A DNA stretch of 64,000 nt from Bordetella genomosp. 9 (GCF_002119725.1 NZ_CP021109.1:620001-684000), one strand, 5' to 3'. Shown: positions 19,143 through 28,613, counted from the stretch's first letter. Made by a program: numbers and translations. The notes: generated by a model from the sequence alone, not told the origin.

Positions 19143-22100
19143 CTATGCGAACGCGTCGGCGTACTCGCCCCACACATCCGGGGTGTGGATCAGATCGCCG
19201 AAGCTGGGGTCGCCGCCGTCGCGCCCGAAACTGCGTTCCACCGTCAGCTCCACGGATTTGCTGAAGAAGGCCACTTCCACGCTCACCATCAGCGTGGCGC
19301 GGCCCGTGACCTTGGTTTTGACCGAGTCGTAGGTGAAGCTCAGGTTGAACTCCACGCACACGGTGATCAGGCCCAGCACGGACAGCGCGCCGCCCATGCG
19401 CAGATAGCCGGACAGGACAACCTGGTCTTTGCTGTCGCGGATTTCCAGCTTGAAATAGATGCCGGCCAGGATATGCACGTTGCCGGACGCCACGCCGATA
19501 TCCAGTTCGACCGCCGCGCCGAACTCCAGCGCGGCCTCGACGATGCGGATCCCCGTGGTGTCCAGCTGCAGATGAAAAAAACCGCCGCCGCCCAAGAGGG
19601 AAACGGTCAGCAGGAACGGCTTTTCGCGGCGCGAGAAGCCAAAGTCCAGCACCGGGCGGCCGTCGGCAAAGGGCAGTTGCAGGCCGGCATTCAACCCCAG
19701 GTTTTTCAGCGCGAACACGCCCACCGACAGCGGCGGCAACCCGATGTCGAAAGCCAGCGCGATGCGGTCCGGGCGCAGGTCCAGGCTGGGGCCATCGCCG
19801 AAGACGCCGGGCGGAATCAGGTCGGCCAACTGGCGCACGAAGTCCAGATCGCCGTCGAAAATGATCGGATGGTCCGGGTCCAGCGACACGGCCACGTCCA
19901 TTTTTTGTCCGGCAACGCTGGCGAAGCGGAATGCGGCGAAGCGCACGGCCACCGCGCCGTCGAACAGCGCGATGCGAAAGGCCGTCAGTTCGCCCCGCAT
20001 GGACGCTTTGGGCGGCGCGCCGGTCAGGGCCGTCTCCACCCGGGCTTCGATGGCCAGCCGCGCATTGTCATCCGGGTCGAAGGCCGCCACGCCGCCCGGC
20101 GCGGTCCAATCCTTGGGCGCGGTCTGCCAGGTGTAACGCGTCACCGCCGTCCCGCTTTCGATGGCCTTGACGATCTTCGGCGCGTTGGCCATCGAAGTGC
20201 CGGTGTGCAGGATGTCGGCCAGCGAAAACGCGCCGAACAGCAGCGGTTCGCGGCCTGCGGCCAGGCCGCCGAAAAACGCCTTGGGATCGAAGCGGTCCAG
20301 CACCGCTTCGGCCAGATTGCCGGCGATGGGCCCCTGCAGGCTGGTCAGGCCGGTCAGGTTGGCATTGGGCGTGGCGATGCCGCCCGCCTGCTCCGCGGCG
20401 AACATCAGGCCCAGCGCGCCATCGGCCAGATCGGCGCCCGCGTCTTTCTGGATGCGTGCGAAGAGGCCCACAGCGTCGTCCAGTCCGTTGGCCAGATAGC
20501 CGGGATCGAAGGCGATGGTGGTCCCCGCGCCGCCGCCCACCAGTTGCTCCACGCCGGACAGCGTCACGTCGGCCTTGGCGATCACGGGCATGAAGCCGCC
20601 GCAGGCGCCATCGCCGGCCACATCGAAGTACAGCGCGCGGACCGGCAGCACCGCGTTGTCGTCGCCGCCCGGCGCGAAGCGCAGCGGAAACCCGTCCACC
20701 GCCGCGCGCCGGCGTAAGGGCCGTCCGGCGAGGCGCGGCGCGCGGCGCCATTCGTCGCGCACCAAATCCATGCGTTCCGGCCCGCGCCGCACGAAAATAA
20801 GCGGCATGGCGAAGGGCACGGCGCGGCCGTCCGCATCGAAGCCCGCCACCGCGAAAGGCACGTCGCGCGCGGTCAGGCTGTCCATGATCCAGAACGCATA
20901 GTTCGCGCCGTCGATGGCCGCCGGCGCATCGGTGGGCTTGAACAGATGCGGCGTGACGCGCGTGCGTATCTCGATGCGGGTGAACGGCATCTCGCGTCCG
21001 TCGCCGGGATAGGCGCCGCGCGGATACGTGCGCACCGGTTCGCGCACCACGACATAGGCGTACTGGCGCAGCAAGGCGACCGGGCCGGGCCCGTTGTCCT
21101 CGAAGCGCCGTTCGGTCACCTTGACCAGCGAGGCGCGATGGCCCAGGGGGAACAGGCAGCCGTCGTAGACGATGCGCACGTAATGATCGCGTCCCTGGGC
21201 GGCGACGTGGACCCATTCGGTCATGTCCAGGTCGTCCACCGGTCCCCGCGCAAAGATCCCGTCCATGTCCAGCACGTCCTTCAGGCCAGGCGCGTAGGGA
21301 ATGGCGCGCGCGACCGGCAGGCGCAGCTCGCGGCCGGGCGTGAAGGGCTGGATGCGATGCGGGTCGTGCGGCCCCGGCTGCGGCAGGTCCCAGTGCCCGC
21401 GCGAGCGCAGCCACCCGCCCAGGGCGGACAGCATCAACTGCTCGGCCTCCACCGGCGCGGGCGCAATGGGCGGGACGCGCCAGCGCCTGAAGTTGGCATA
21501 GTCGCTGGTCAGCGCGACGATCTGGTGGCGGTCGTTGGGATTCATGGCGGCCGTGCCAAGGTCCGGGTCGTCCGCCTTCTTGTCGGGCGCGCCGCCCGGC
21601 ACATGGTCCGGCGACCAGATCGCCCGCAGCGGCACCGTCGCGCCGGGACCGGCCTCGCGCACGCCGCCTTGCGCATCGCGCAGCGCCACGCGGGTGTGCC
21701 ACAGCTCGGTGCGGCCGCCATGACTGACCGGTTCGCGGCTATGCGTCCAGCATGCATCGCCGTTGGGCGACAGCAGCAGCCGGTAGGGCAGTTCGATGGC
21801 GGTATGCAGCGGCTCCGGCGGTGCGATCGCCGGCGCGCCATCCATCTGCGTGGCATCCGGTGTGCGCGGCAGGGCCGCGAGCGGGGCCAGCACCGGTTGC
21901 AGCGCGTCCCAGTCCAGCAAGCCTTCCACGGTCAATGGCAGCCAAGCCCGGTCCACCCGGAACACCAGGCGCGAGGGCCCGGCGATGCGAGCCTTGGCAA
22001 CGCCGTGGGGCGGCAGGGTATCGGCGGGTTGGGACAGGTCGTCCTGCTCCGGCTGGCCTGGGGCGGGCGCCTGCCGCACCGGCGAAGGTTCGTAGTACGC

Positions 22101-22376
22101 CTGTTCCCCAATGGCCTGCGGCGGCAGTTCGAAGGCCAGCAGGCTGACGGCGTCGGGATTCAGGCGCGCCAGCCGCGGTCCCGAAGGGTGGGTTTGCGGC
22201 CGCAGGTTGTAGGCATGAACGACCAGATGCAGCAGGTCGCCGGGGCGAAGGATTTCGCCGACCCAGTCGGCGGCGGGCAGGGCGGGCGGCTGGTAGCGCG
22301 CATCGTGCGGCAGGTGGAGCTCGAATCCGGCCTCCAGCAGCTTCGCCCAGCCGACAGCGTCTCGCAGGTCTGGCAT
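19143..22376 (-). CDS. Large uncharacterised protein (1077 aa), partner of the S8-containing giant
   Basis: The start is the ATG at 22376, from which the protein begins with a well-formed helix (DLRDAVGWAKLLEAGFEL). No signal peptide and no known domain are recognised. The first 560 residues are mixed, with many Trp, Arg and Pro residues. The last 350 alternate hydrophobic and polar residues in a beta-strand pattern, with conspicuous short motifs: LTVSLLGGGGFFHLQLD, LEFGAAVELDIGVASGNVH and ILAGIYFKLEI. The pattern could be a large beta-sheet structure such as a tube, barrel or fibre. The 20-base gap to the following gene shows co-transcription. There are no neighbouring phage, secretion or immunity genes to explain its use. 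Confidence 0.8.
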   Translation of the reverse strand: MPDLRDAVGWAKLLEAGFELHLPHDARYQPPALPAADWVGEILRPGDLLHLVVHAYNLRPQTHPSGPRLARLNPDAVSLLAFELPPQAIGEQAYYEPSPVRQAPAPGQPEQDDLSQPADTLPPHGVAKARIAGPSRLVFRVDRAWLPLTVEGLLDWDALQPVLAPLAALPRTPDATQMDGAPAIAPPEPLHTAIELPYRLLLSPNGDACWTHSREPVSHGGRTELWHTRVALRDAQGGVREAGPGATVPLRAIWSPDHVPGGAPDKKADDPDLGTAAMNPNDRHQIVALTSDYANFRRWRVPPIAPAPVEAEQLMLSALGGWLRSRGHWDLPQPGPHDPHRIQPFTPGRELRLPVARAIPYAPGLKDVLDMDGIFARGPVDDLDMTEWVHVAAQGRDHYVRIVYDGCLFPLGHRASLVKVTERRFEDNGPGPVALLRQYAYVVVREPVRTYPRGAYPGDGREMPFTRIEIRTRVTPHLFKPTDAPAAIDGANYAFWIMDSLTARDVPFAVAGFDADGRAVPFAMPLIFVRRGPERMDLVRDEWRRAPRLAGRPLRRRAAVDGFPLRFAPGGDDNAVLPVRALYFDVAGDGACGGFMPVIAKADVTLSGVEQLVGGGAGTTIAFDPGYLANGLDDAVGLFARIQKDAGADLADGALGLMFAAEQAGGIATPNANLTGLTSLQGPIAGNLAEAVLDRFDPKAFFGGLAAGREPLLFGAFSLADILHTGTSMANAPKIVKAIESGTAVTRYTWQTAPKDWTAPGGVAAFDPDDNARLAIEARVETALTGAPPKASMRGELTAFRIALFDGAVAVRFAAFRFASVAGQKMDVAVSLDPDHPIIFDGDLDFVRQLADLIPPGVFGDGPSLDLRPDRIALAFDIGLPPLSVGVFALKNLGLNAGLQLPFADGRPVLDFGFSRREKPFLLTVSLLGGGGFFHLQLDTTGIRIVEAALEFGAAVELDIGVASGNVHILAGIYFKLEIRDSKDQVVLSGYLRMGGALSVLGLITVCVEFNLSFTYDSVKTKVTGRATLMVSVEVAFFSKSVELTVERSFGRDGGDPSFGDLIHTPDVWGEYADAFA

Positions 22377-22783
22377 CGCATGCCCCCGGACGCGCGCCAC
22401 GCGCACGCGTCGATCAAGGAAAGGACAGCGCTCGTCTGACACCGACCAGCGAGTGGCCAGCCATCGCGTGCCGGCGGCGTCAGCGGCCTCGGGGCCTGGG
22501 ATCCGGCAGCGGCGAGAATTCCAGGAGTCTATGGGGCCTCGGCAGGGGCGGGCAATACGCCATGTGGACGAGCCCGCCCGGCTGAACCGAACCGGCTGTC
22601 GGGCAGGATTCGCGCCCCGGTGCGAACGGCTTCGCTGCAGGACAGCGCGCAGCGCGGCCGCCTGGTATCGGCCAGCGTGGACAACCTGAAACGTCAAGGG
22701 TCGGCTACCATAAGCCCCCGTATCGCGGCCGCGATCCGCGGCCGCATCGGCAAAACCGTACGCGAAGGCTCGCCGGCGACATC
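22377..22783. other. Divergent intergenic region, no gene seen
   Basis: These 407 bases separate the start of the giant-gene operon (minus strand) from the DUF2946/TonB genes (plus strand), so both promoters should lie here. I looked for a cobalamin riboswitch because a TonB receptor follows, but saw no convincing B12 box. A palindromic G+C-rich stretch, CGGCCGCGATCCGCGGCCG, sits at 22728-22746. No credible small gene is present. Confidence 0.5.
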
Positions 22784-23149
22784 ATGACCATCCGCTCACG
22801 CCGCCCGTTAGCCGCATGGCTGGCCCTGGCCGCCATGTGGCTGATCGTGTTCGCGCCGCTCGTGAGCCAGTTGATCGAGGCATATCGGCCCATCGACCCG
22901 GCCAGCGAAATCTGCTCGGTCTCGCGGCCGCATGGAGGCTCGCACCACGAGTCTCCCGATAATCCGCTGGCGGCCTGCGGCTATTGCGGCTTCCTATCGG
23001 GCCATCCCACGGTGCCCACGGCGCCAGCGGCCTTGCTGCCTTTGCTGATCGTGGCCGCCGGCGTGCCTGACGCGCCTCGTATCCGCCTTTTCGTGCCGCT
23101 TGGCACCTTTCCATCCGGCCGGCCAAGGGATCCGCCCCGCCACGGTTGA
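22784..23149 (+). CDS. DUF2946-family small membrane-anchored protein
   Basis: A 121-residue protein with a basic N-terminus and hydrophobic segment (residues about 8-30), a conserved C-G-Y-C motif near residue 67, a His-rich stretch (G-G-S-H-H-E-S) and a second hydrophobic segment. This matches the DUF2946 family, small proteins usually found beside TonB receptors or copper-related genes. Here a TonB-dependent receptor follows 141 bp downstream. The Cys and His residues make metal, perhaps copper, binding plausible. No obvious Shine-Dalgarno site stands out. Confidence 0.72.
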   Translation: MTIRSRRPLAAWLALAAMWLIVFAPLVSQLIEAYRPIDPASEICSVSRPHGGSHHESPDNPLAACGYCGFLSGHPTVPTAPAALLPLLIVAAGVPDAPRIRLFVPLGTFPSGRPRDPPRHG

Positions 23150-23290
23150 TTTTCCTTTCTCCATGCCCTGCTGAAACGACGGCGCGGCGCTGATCGCTGA
23201 GCGCGATCGTCGCCGGCTGCCGCGCTTCGGCGGCCATCCGCCATGCCCGGCCGATACGTATCGGCCGGCGCCCGTGCACCCAGGAAACTC

Positions 23291-25441
23291 ATGAAACCGT
23301 CTGCCTACCCTGCCGGCGCGTCCCGTCGCGCCCCGCAATTTGCCCCGCCGGTGTTTTTCCCGTTTTTGATCGCTGTTTGCTCGTTCCCCGTTCAAGCGGC
23401 CGGCACGGTCGCCGACCTGCCCGCGATATCCGTCACCGCGGACAGCCCTTCGGCGCTGACCGAGGCGGTATCGACCGGCTCTTATCTGGATATCACCCCC
23501 ATGCAGACGCCGGCCAGCGTTGACACGATCACCCGCGAACAGTTGGACGAACGAGGCGACGCGAGCCTGGTCGATGCCATCACGCGCGCGCCGGGTTTCA
23601 GCAACATCGCGCATCCCGGCAACGGCGGCTCAGGACTTTCCGTCCGGGGCTTTACCGACGCGGCGTCCGTCATGCAGCTGTACGACGGCGTACGGCAATA
23701 CGGCGGCATCGGCATCACCTTCCCTTTCGACACGTGGTCCGTGGACCATATCGAGGTGTTGCGCGGGCCGGCGTCCGTCGTCTATGGCGAAGGCGCGATC
23801 GGCGGGGTCGTGAATGTGATCCCGAAAAAACCGGCGCGCGGCCCGATCGAGAACGAAATGCAGGCCACCGCCGGTACGCACGACACGCAGCGCCTGGCGT
23901 TCGGCAGCGGCGGCGCCATCGATGACAAGCTGTCCTATCGCTTCGACATCAGCGGCAACCATTCCGGGAACTGGGTCGATATGGGCGATTCGCGCAATGC
24001 CGCCGTCTCGGGCGCGCTGCAGTTGGACGTATCGCCGGCGTTGTGGGTAAGGCTCAGCTACGCCCAGGGCTGGCAGCAGCCGATGCGTTACTTCGGAACA
24101 CCGCTGGTGGACGGCAAGCTGGACGATGCCCTGCGAAGAAAGAACTACAACGTGGGCGACGCGATGATCAGGTATGACGACCGCTGGTGGGAGCTGGCGG
24201 CGCAATGGACGCCGAATGCCAATACCACCGTGCGCAGCCGGCTATACCAGGTGGACAGCCATCGCCACTGGCGCGATGCCGAGTACTACGATTACCTGCC
24301 GTCCAGCGGACTGGTGCAGCGGTCTTCCTACACGGAGATCCTGCATGACCAGACCCAGATCGGCAATATCAGCGACGCCACTTTCAAGGGCCGCGTGCTG
24401 GGCCTGGACAATCAGATCGCAATCGGGTTCGACGTCAGCCATAGCGCCTTCAAGCACACGAACAACTCGCCGTATTCCGGCACGTCGCTGGTGGACCCTT
24501 ATGACGTCGCGCATGGCAGCTTCATCAACGTGGCCGGGACGACGCCGCGCTACAGGAACAAGGCGTCCCAATACGCGTTCTTCGGCGAAGACCGCCTTGC
24601 GCTGACGGACCAATGGTCCATCGTGGCAGGCGTTCGTTACGACCACGCCGACATCTCGCGGCAGGACCTGGTCCTGGACCGGAAGGCGTACGACAAAACC
24701 TTCGCCAATGTGGGCTGGCGGGTCGGCACGGTGTACGACATCCGGCCGGATCTGGCCGTTTACGGGCAGTACTCGGAAGCAGCGGACCCGGTAAGCGCGC
24801 TGCTGATGATGAGCCCCTCCAACAGCGGCTTCAAGCTGGCGACGGGCAGGCAGGTGGAGATCGGCGTCAAGCAAAGCTTCTGGGATGGCGGGGGAGACTT
24901 CACCCTGGCCGCGTATCGCATCGTCAAAAAGAACCTGCTGACCGCCGACGTGACGGACCCATCGGTCAGCGTCCAGGTGGGCCAGCAGTCGTCGCGCGGC
25001 ATCGAGGCTACCCTGCGTCTGGACCTCGCCAGCAACTGGAGCCTGGACGCCAACGCGGCCATCCTGCGGGCTCGCTACGACGATTTCACCGAATCGGCGG
25101 GCGGCGCCGCGGTATCGCGCGACGGCAATGTGCCCGTCAACGTTCCCGAGCGCCTGGCGAATCTCTGGTTGAGCTGGCGCTTCCTGCCGGATTGGACGGC
25201 CATCGGCGGACTGCGCTATGTCGGGCGGCGCTACGCAGACCGTGCGAACACGCTCGAACTGCCGTCCTACACCACCATCGACCTGGCCCTGCAGTGGCAG
25301 GCGCGGCGTGACACGGCGTTCACATTGCGGGGCTTCAATGTATTCGACCGGCACTACGCCACGACCGCCTACTACAACCAGACGCAGTGGCTGGTCGACG
25401 ATGGCCGGCGGGTGGAGCTGACGATGAACCATAAGTTCTAG
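23291..25441 (+). CDS. TonB-dependent outer-membrane receptor
   Basis: A 716-residue protein from the ATG at 23291 (AGGAA 5 bases upstream). It has a signal peptide, a TonB-box-like start (L-P-A-I-S-V-T-A), then a plug domain with IEVLRGPASVVYGEGAIGGVVNV. A 22-strand beta barrel follows and ends with Phe. The family imports iron chelates, cobalamin, copper or other large ligands using TonB energy. The DUF2946 gene upstream hints at metal uptake, and the overall pattern resembles siderophore or metal receptors. No TonB/ExbBD genes and no Fur box were identified. The ligand is uncertain. Confidence 0.9.
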   Translation: MKPSAYPAGASRRAPQFAPPVFFPFLIAVCSFPVQAAGTVADLPAISVTADSPSALTEAVSTGSYLDITPMQTPASVDTITREQLDERGDASLVDAITRAPGFSNIAHPGNGGSGLSVRGFTDAASVMQLYDGVRQYGGIGITFPFDTWSVDHIEVLRGPASVVYGEGAIGGVVNVIPKKPARGPIENEMQATAGTHDTQRLAFGSGGAIDDKLSYRFDISGNHSGNWVDMGDSRNAAVSGALQLDVSPALWVRLSYAQGWQQPMRYFGTPLVDGKLDDALRRKNYNVGDAMIRYDDRWWELAAQWTPNANTTVRSRLYQVDSHRHWRDAEYYDYLPSSGLVQRSSYTEILHDQTQIGNISDATFKGRVLGLDNQIAIGFDVSHSAFKHTNNSPYSGTSLVDPYDVAHGSFINVAGTTPRYRNKASQYAFFGEDRLALTDQWSIVAGVRYDHADISRQDLVLDRKAYDKTFANVGWRVGTVYDIRPDLAVYGQYSEAADPVSALLMMSPSNSGFKLATGRQVEIGVKQSFWDGGGDFTLAAYRIVKKNLLTADVTDPSVSVQVGQQSSRGIEATLRLDLASNWSLDANAAILRARYDDFTESAGGAAVSRDGNVPVNVPERLANLWLSWRFLPDWTAIGGLRYVGRRYADRANTLELPSYTTIDLALQWQARRDTAFTLRGFNVFDRHYATTAYYNQTQWLVDDGRRVELTMNHKF

Positions 25442-25515
25442 CGGAGCATCGGGGGCTGGTGGGCGAGCGCTGCGCTCGGCTATCCTGAGACCACGTAATC
25501 GTCGCGGAGGACGCG

Positions 25516-27888
25516 ATGCCGCCCAGATCTTCCATCGACGCCGACAGCGGCCCGCCGGACGGCGCGCCGCCCTTGGACAGCGTGCGTTTCGCGGCGAACC
25601 TCGTCAGCGCGGCGCTGATCATCGCCGGCTTGTACTACGGCCGCGACGTTCTCATCCCGCTGGCCTTCGCCTTCCTCATCAGCTTCGCCCTGAGTCCGCT
25701 GGTGGGCTGGCTGGGGCGGCTTCGCCTGCCGCGCAGCCTCAGCGTCATCCTGGTGATGGCCGTGGTGGCCGTGATGCTGGGCGGCCTGGGGCTATTGCTG
25801 GGCACCCAGGTGCGGTCCCTGGGCCAGCAGCTGCCAACGTACCAATCGACCATGCAGGCCAAGGTCGAGGAGCTCCGGTCGAGCCTGAAGACGCCCGGCG
25901 TATTCGATCGCGCCCTGGACACGATCACCTCGGTCCGCAAGCAGGTGGAAAGCGCGCCGCCGCCAGCGCCGGACGGCGCCCAGCCCGTGGTCGTCGAGCC
26001 AAGGGCGGCGTCCCCGCTGGATACTGCCCGCGCCTGGCTCGCGCCGGCGCTCGAACCGTTGGCCACCTTGGGCATCGTCCTGGTCTTCGTCTTTATCTCC
26101 CTGTATGACCGCGGCGACCTGCGCGACCGGGCGCTCAGGATATTCGGCGGCAACCTGCATCGGTCCACCGACGCCCTGGAGGAGGCCGGCACGCGCATCG
26201 GCAGGTATCTGCGCATGCAGCTGCTGGTCAACCTGAGCTATGGGGTGCCGATGGCGCTGGGCCTGTGGCTGATCGGCGTGCCGGGGGCGCTGCTGTGGGG
26301 CACCGTGGCGGCGGTCATGCGCTTCGTGCCGTACGTCGGCCCGATGATATCCGCGATATTTCCCATCGGCCTGGCCTTCGCCGTCGACCCGGGCTGGCAC
26401 ATGCTGCTGTGGACAATCGGCCTGATCGTCGTGCTGGAGCTGATCAGCAACAACGTGGTGGAGCCTTTGCTGTACGGCACCAGCACCGGCCTGTCGGCGA
26501 TGTCGCTGATCGCCGCCGCAACCTTCTGGACGGTGCTGTGGGGGCCCGTGGGGCTGATCCTGTCGACGCCCCTGACGGTGTGCATCCTGGTGATCGGCCG
26601 TTATCTGCCGCACCTGCAGTTCTTCGAAACCCTGCTCGGCGCCGCGCCGGCGCTGGATACGCCCACGCGCCTGTATCAGCGCCTGATCGCCGACGACGCG
26701 GACGAGGCGATCGACATCGCCAGCGGCGAAGTCAGGAAGTCCTCGGTGAAGGACTTCTACCACGACGTCGGCATCGAAGTGCTCCGGCTCGCCAGCCGGG
26801 AACACCTGCGCAGCGCCACTGCCGAGCATCGCTGGCGGGTGTCCAACGGCATGGAGCGATTGCTGGACGATTTGCGCGAGGAATATCCGCCGGAAGTGCA
26901 AAGCCGCAACGCGATGACCGTCGTCTGCATGGGCGGCAAATGGGAGCTGGACAATCTGGCGTCGGAGATGCTGGCGCACGCGCTGCTGATGCAGGGCATC
27001 CGGGCGGAGTCGCGCCGGCTTCCGGCGGTGACGGCCAGGGCGATCGACAACCTGGCGCTGGACGGCGCGGAGCTGGTCTGCCTGAGCTATTTCACCGCCA
27101 ATCCCGCCGCGCCGGCGCGTCATTTCTGCCGGCGCCTGCGCCATCGATGGCCCAGGCTGCGCATCGTACTCGCGCTGTGGAACGCGCCGGCCGAATTGCT
27201 GGAGCACGACGCGCACAAGGCGCTTGGGGCCGACGAGGTGGTCACGACCGTGAACGAAGCCGTCCTGCGCATAGAAGCCATGGTTGCGCCCGCGGCGGAT
27301 CGCGAAGAGCCGCGGGGCGAGGCCAAAGACGAAAGCGCCGCAGCGCCGGCGCTGGACGCGACGGGGCTGCTCGACGGCCAGACGCGCGAAGAGCTCGATG
27401 GACTGGCCCAGCGCGCGGCGGACGTATTCGACGTCGGCTTCGCGGTTATCGTCGTGATCAGCGGCGATCGGGAACTCGTTGTGGGCCAGAACCGTCCATT
27501 GACAGGCGCCTTGCCGCGCGATGAGCGGGACATCGTGACGATGCCCCGCGACGAGGCAATCGGCAGGCCCGTCGTCGCGGGCGATACGACGCTCGTCGTG
27601 CCGGACACGGAACGGGACCCGCGGTTCGTCGATCATCCCGCCGTGCGGTTATGGAGCGTCCGGTTTTTTGCGGGCGCGCCACTGCGCAGCAAGGATAACG
27701 GCGTGTTCGGCGCGCTGTGCGTGTTCGACCGGGAACCGCGGACGCTGGACGACACGGCCATCGAGGTGCTGGACAGCATGGCGCAGGAGTTCGCCGCGGT
27801 GATCGCCGCGGCGCTGGACGAGCCCGGCGCGGCCGCCGCGCAGGACGAACCGCCGTCGGCCACGCTGGCGCAGCGGGTGCCTGAATAA
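25516..27888 (+). CDS. AI-2E family permease with C-terminal cobalamin-binding-like and GAF domains
   Basis: A 790-residue protein. Residues about 20-375 form an AI-2E/UPF0118 transporter: paired N-terminal membrane helices, a periplasmic coiled segment (about 100-180), then the conserved membrane core (MRFVPYVGPMISAIFP, then ISNNVVEPLLYG). Residues about 470-595 form a Rossmann-like segment that resembles a B12-binding or regulatory domain, but lacks the D-x-H-x-x-G cobalamin motif. Residues about 620-770 resemble a GAF sensor domain (VVPDTERDPRF, FFAGAPL, FGALCVFD). Ordinary family members are near 350 residues, so this is a permease with a large soluble sensor half. A GGAGGA site precedes the ATG. 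Confidence 0.82.
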   Translation: MPPRSSIDADSGPPDGAPPLDSVRFAANLVSAALIIAGLYYGRDVLIPLAFAFLISFALSPLVGWLGRLRLPRSLSVILVMAVVAVMLGGLGLLLGTQVRSLGQQLPTYQSTMQAKVEELRSSLKTPGVFDRALDTITSVRKQVESAPPPAPDGAQPVVVEPRAASPLDTARAWLAPALEPLATLGIVLVFVFISLYDRGDLRDRALRIFGGNLHRSTDALEEAGTRIGRYLRMQLLVNLSYGVPMALGLWLIGVPGALLWGTVAAVMRFVPYVGPMISAIFPIGLAFAVDPGWHMLLWTIGLIVVLELISNNVVEPLLYGTSTGLSAMSLIAAATFWTVLWGPVGLILSTPLTVCILVIGRYLPHLQFFETLLGAAPALDTPTRLYQRLIADDADEAIDIASGEVRKSSVKDFYHDVGIEVLRLASREHLRSATAEHRWRVSNGMERLLDDLREEYPPEVQSRNAMTVVCMGGKWELDNLASEMLAHALLMQGIRAESRRLPAVTARAIDNLALDGAELVCLSYFTANPAAPARHFCRRLRHRWPRLRIVLALWNAPAELLEHDAHKALGADEVVTTVNEAVLRIEAMVAPAADREEPRGEAKDESAAAPALDATGLLDGQTREELDGLAQRAADVFDVGFAVIVVISGDRELVVGQNRPLTGALPRDERDIVTMPRDEAIGRPVVAGDTTLVVPDTERDPRFVDHPAVRLWSVRFFAGAPLRSKDNGVFGALCVFDREPRTLDDTAIEVLDSMAQEFAAVIAAALDEPGAAAAQDEPPSATLAQRVPE

Positions 27889-27922
27889 GGGCCCCCGAAG
27901 AAAGCAGGAAAAGAGGCAGCAA

Positions 27923-28432
27923 ATGAAACGCATACGGCAACTGTTGGCGCTGGCATTGCTGGCGTGCGCCGCCGTGCAGGCCGGCGCAAACCCCGTGGAA
28001 GGCGAAACGATGACGAAGCCATGGCAGTACCAGATCCGCATGAACGTCTCCCAGGAACTGGCGGACGCGTATCGCGAAGGCCGCGACACGCCGGCCTTGG
28101 TCCGGCTGCGCGACGCGCTGGGCCGCCACCATGCGGCCATCACCTCGCAGTACGACGCCTTCGCGCGCTACGTGGCGGAAGCGGAGCGCGAAGGCGTCCA
28201 GAACTATCCGCTGTACCAATGGACGCTGGACACGATCCGCGATCCGGACAAGCGGGCCAAGTACCAGCGCGTCTTCACCGTCTACGTGCAAGACCAGGAG
28301 GTGTACGACGAGGATGTCGCCAACGCCTTGCAGGCCGAGCTGTCCGCTTTGGGGCAGGCCAGCGGAATATTGCGCATCGACAAGTTCGATACCAACCCCG
28401 CACACAATCCCCAGCCGCCGCGCAAGAGCTGA
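27923..28432 (+). CDS. Small secreted protein of unknown function
   Basis: A 169-residue protein with a clear signal peptide (MKRIRQLLALALLACAAVQAGA). The mature part is helical and charged, with L-R-D-A-L-G-R-H-H-A-A-I, A-R-Y-V-A-E-A-E-R-E-G and Y-P-L-Y-Q-W-T-L-D-T-I-R-D. I do not recognise a family. It follows the AI-2E-like gene by 34 bp on the same strand, so the two are probably co-transcribed. No metal or catalytic motif is obvious. Confidence 0.7.
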   Translation: MKRIRQLLALALLACAAVQAGANPVEGETMTKPWQYQIRMNVSQELADAYREGRDTPALVRLRDALGRHHAAITSQYDAFARYVAEAEREGVQNYPLYQWTLDTIRDPDKRAKYQRVFTVYVQDQEVYDEDVANALQAELSALGQASGILRIDKFDTNPAHNPQPPRKS

Positions 28433-28544
28433 ACGCCGCCACGGAGGCCGACGGCCACTCCAAGGTAAACGCCTGCGAGGCTCGGCTACAATCCCCGCTT
28501 CAACCGCCCCGCATGGCGCCTTTCGTGCCTTGCCGCGGGCAGCA

Positions 28545-28591
28545 GGAGGACGACCTCCCCCGTCATGGGCATTCAATCCGGGACGACCCGG
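28545..28591 (+). promoter_or_regulatory. Guanidine-II (mini-ykkC) riboswitch
   Basis: Two short hairpins have identical ACGA loops: GGAGG-ACGA-CCTCC (28545-28558) and CCGGG-ACGA-CCCGG (28578-28591), with a 19-base linker. The tandem ACGR-loop hairpin architecture is diagnostic of the guanidine-II riboswitch. The second hairpin ends about 10 bases before the AGGAG ribosome site (28602-28606) of a SugE/Gdx exporter. In known examples, guanidinium binding makes the loops pair with each other and exposes the ribosome site. All expected parts and the expected target gene are present. Confidence 0.93.
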
Positions 28592-28613
28592 CTCTTGTGA
28601 GAGGAGAGCCGTC

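Noticed and set aside
13567..19332. A plus-strand open frame of 1921 codons
   Set aside because: It lies antisense to the giant S8-containing gene. Very high G+C removes stop codons from opposite frames, and it has no recognisable domain.
12415..22376. Prophage or contractile tail origin of the giant genes
   Set aside because: No sheath, tube, baseplate, capsid or lysis genes are nearby and no such motifs were seen.
22377..22783. Cobalamin riboswitch before the TonB receptor
   Set aside because: No B12 box or pseudoknot elements were found.
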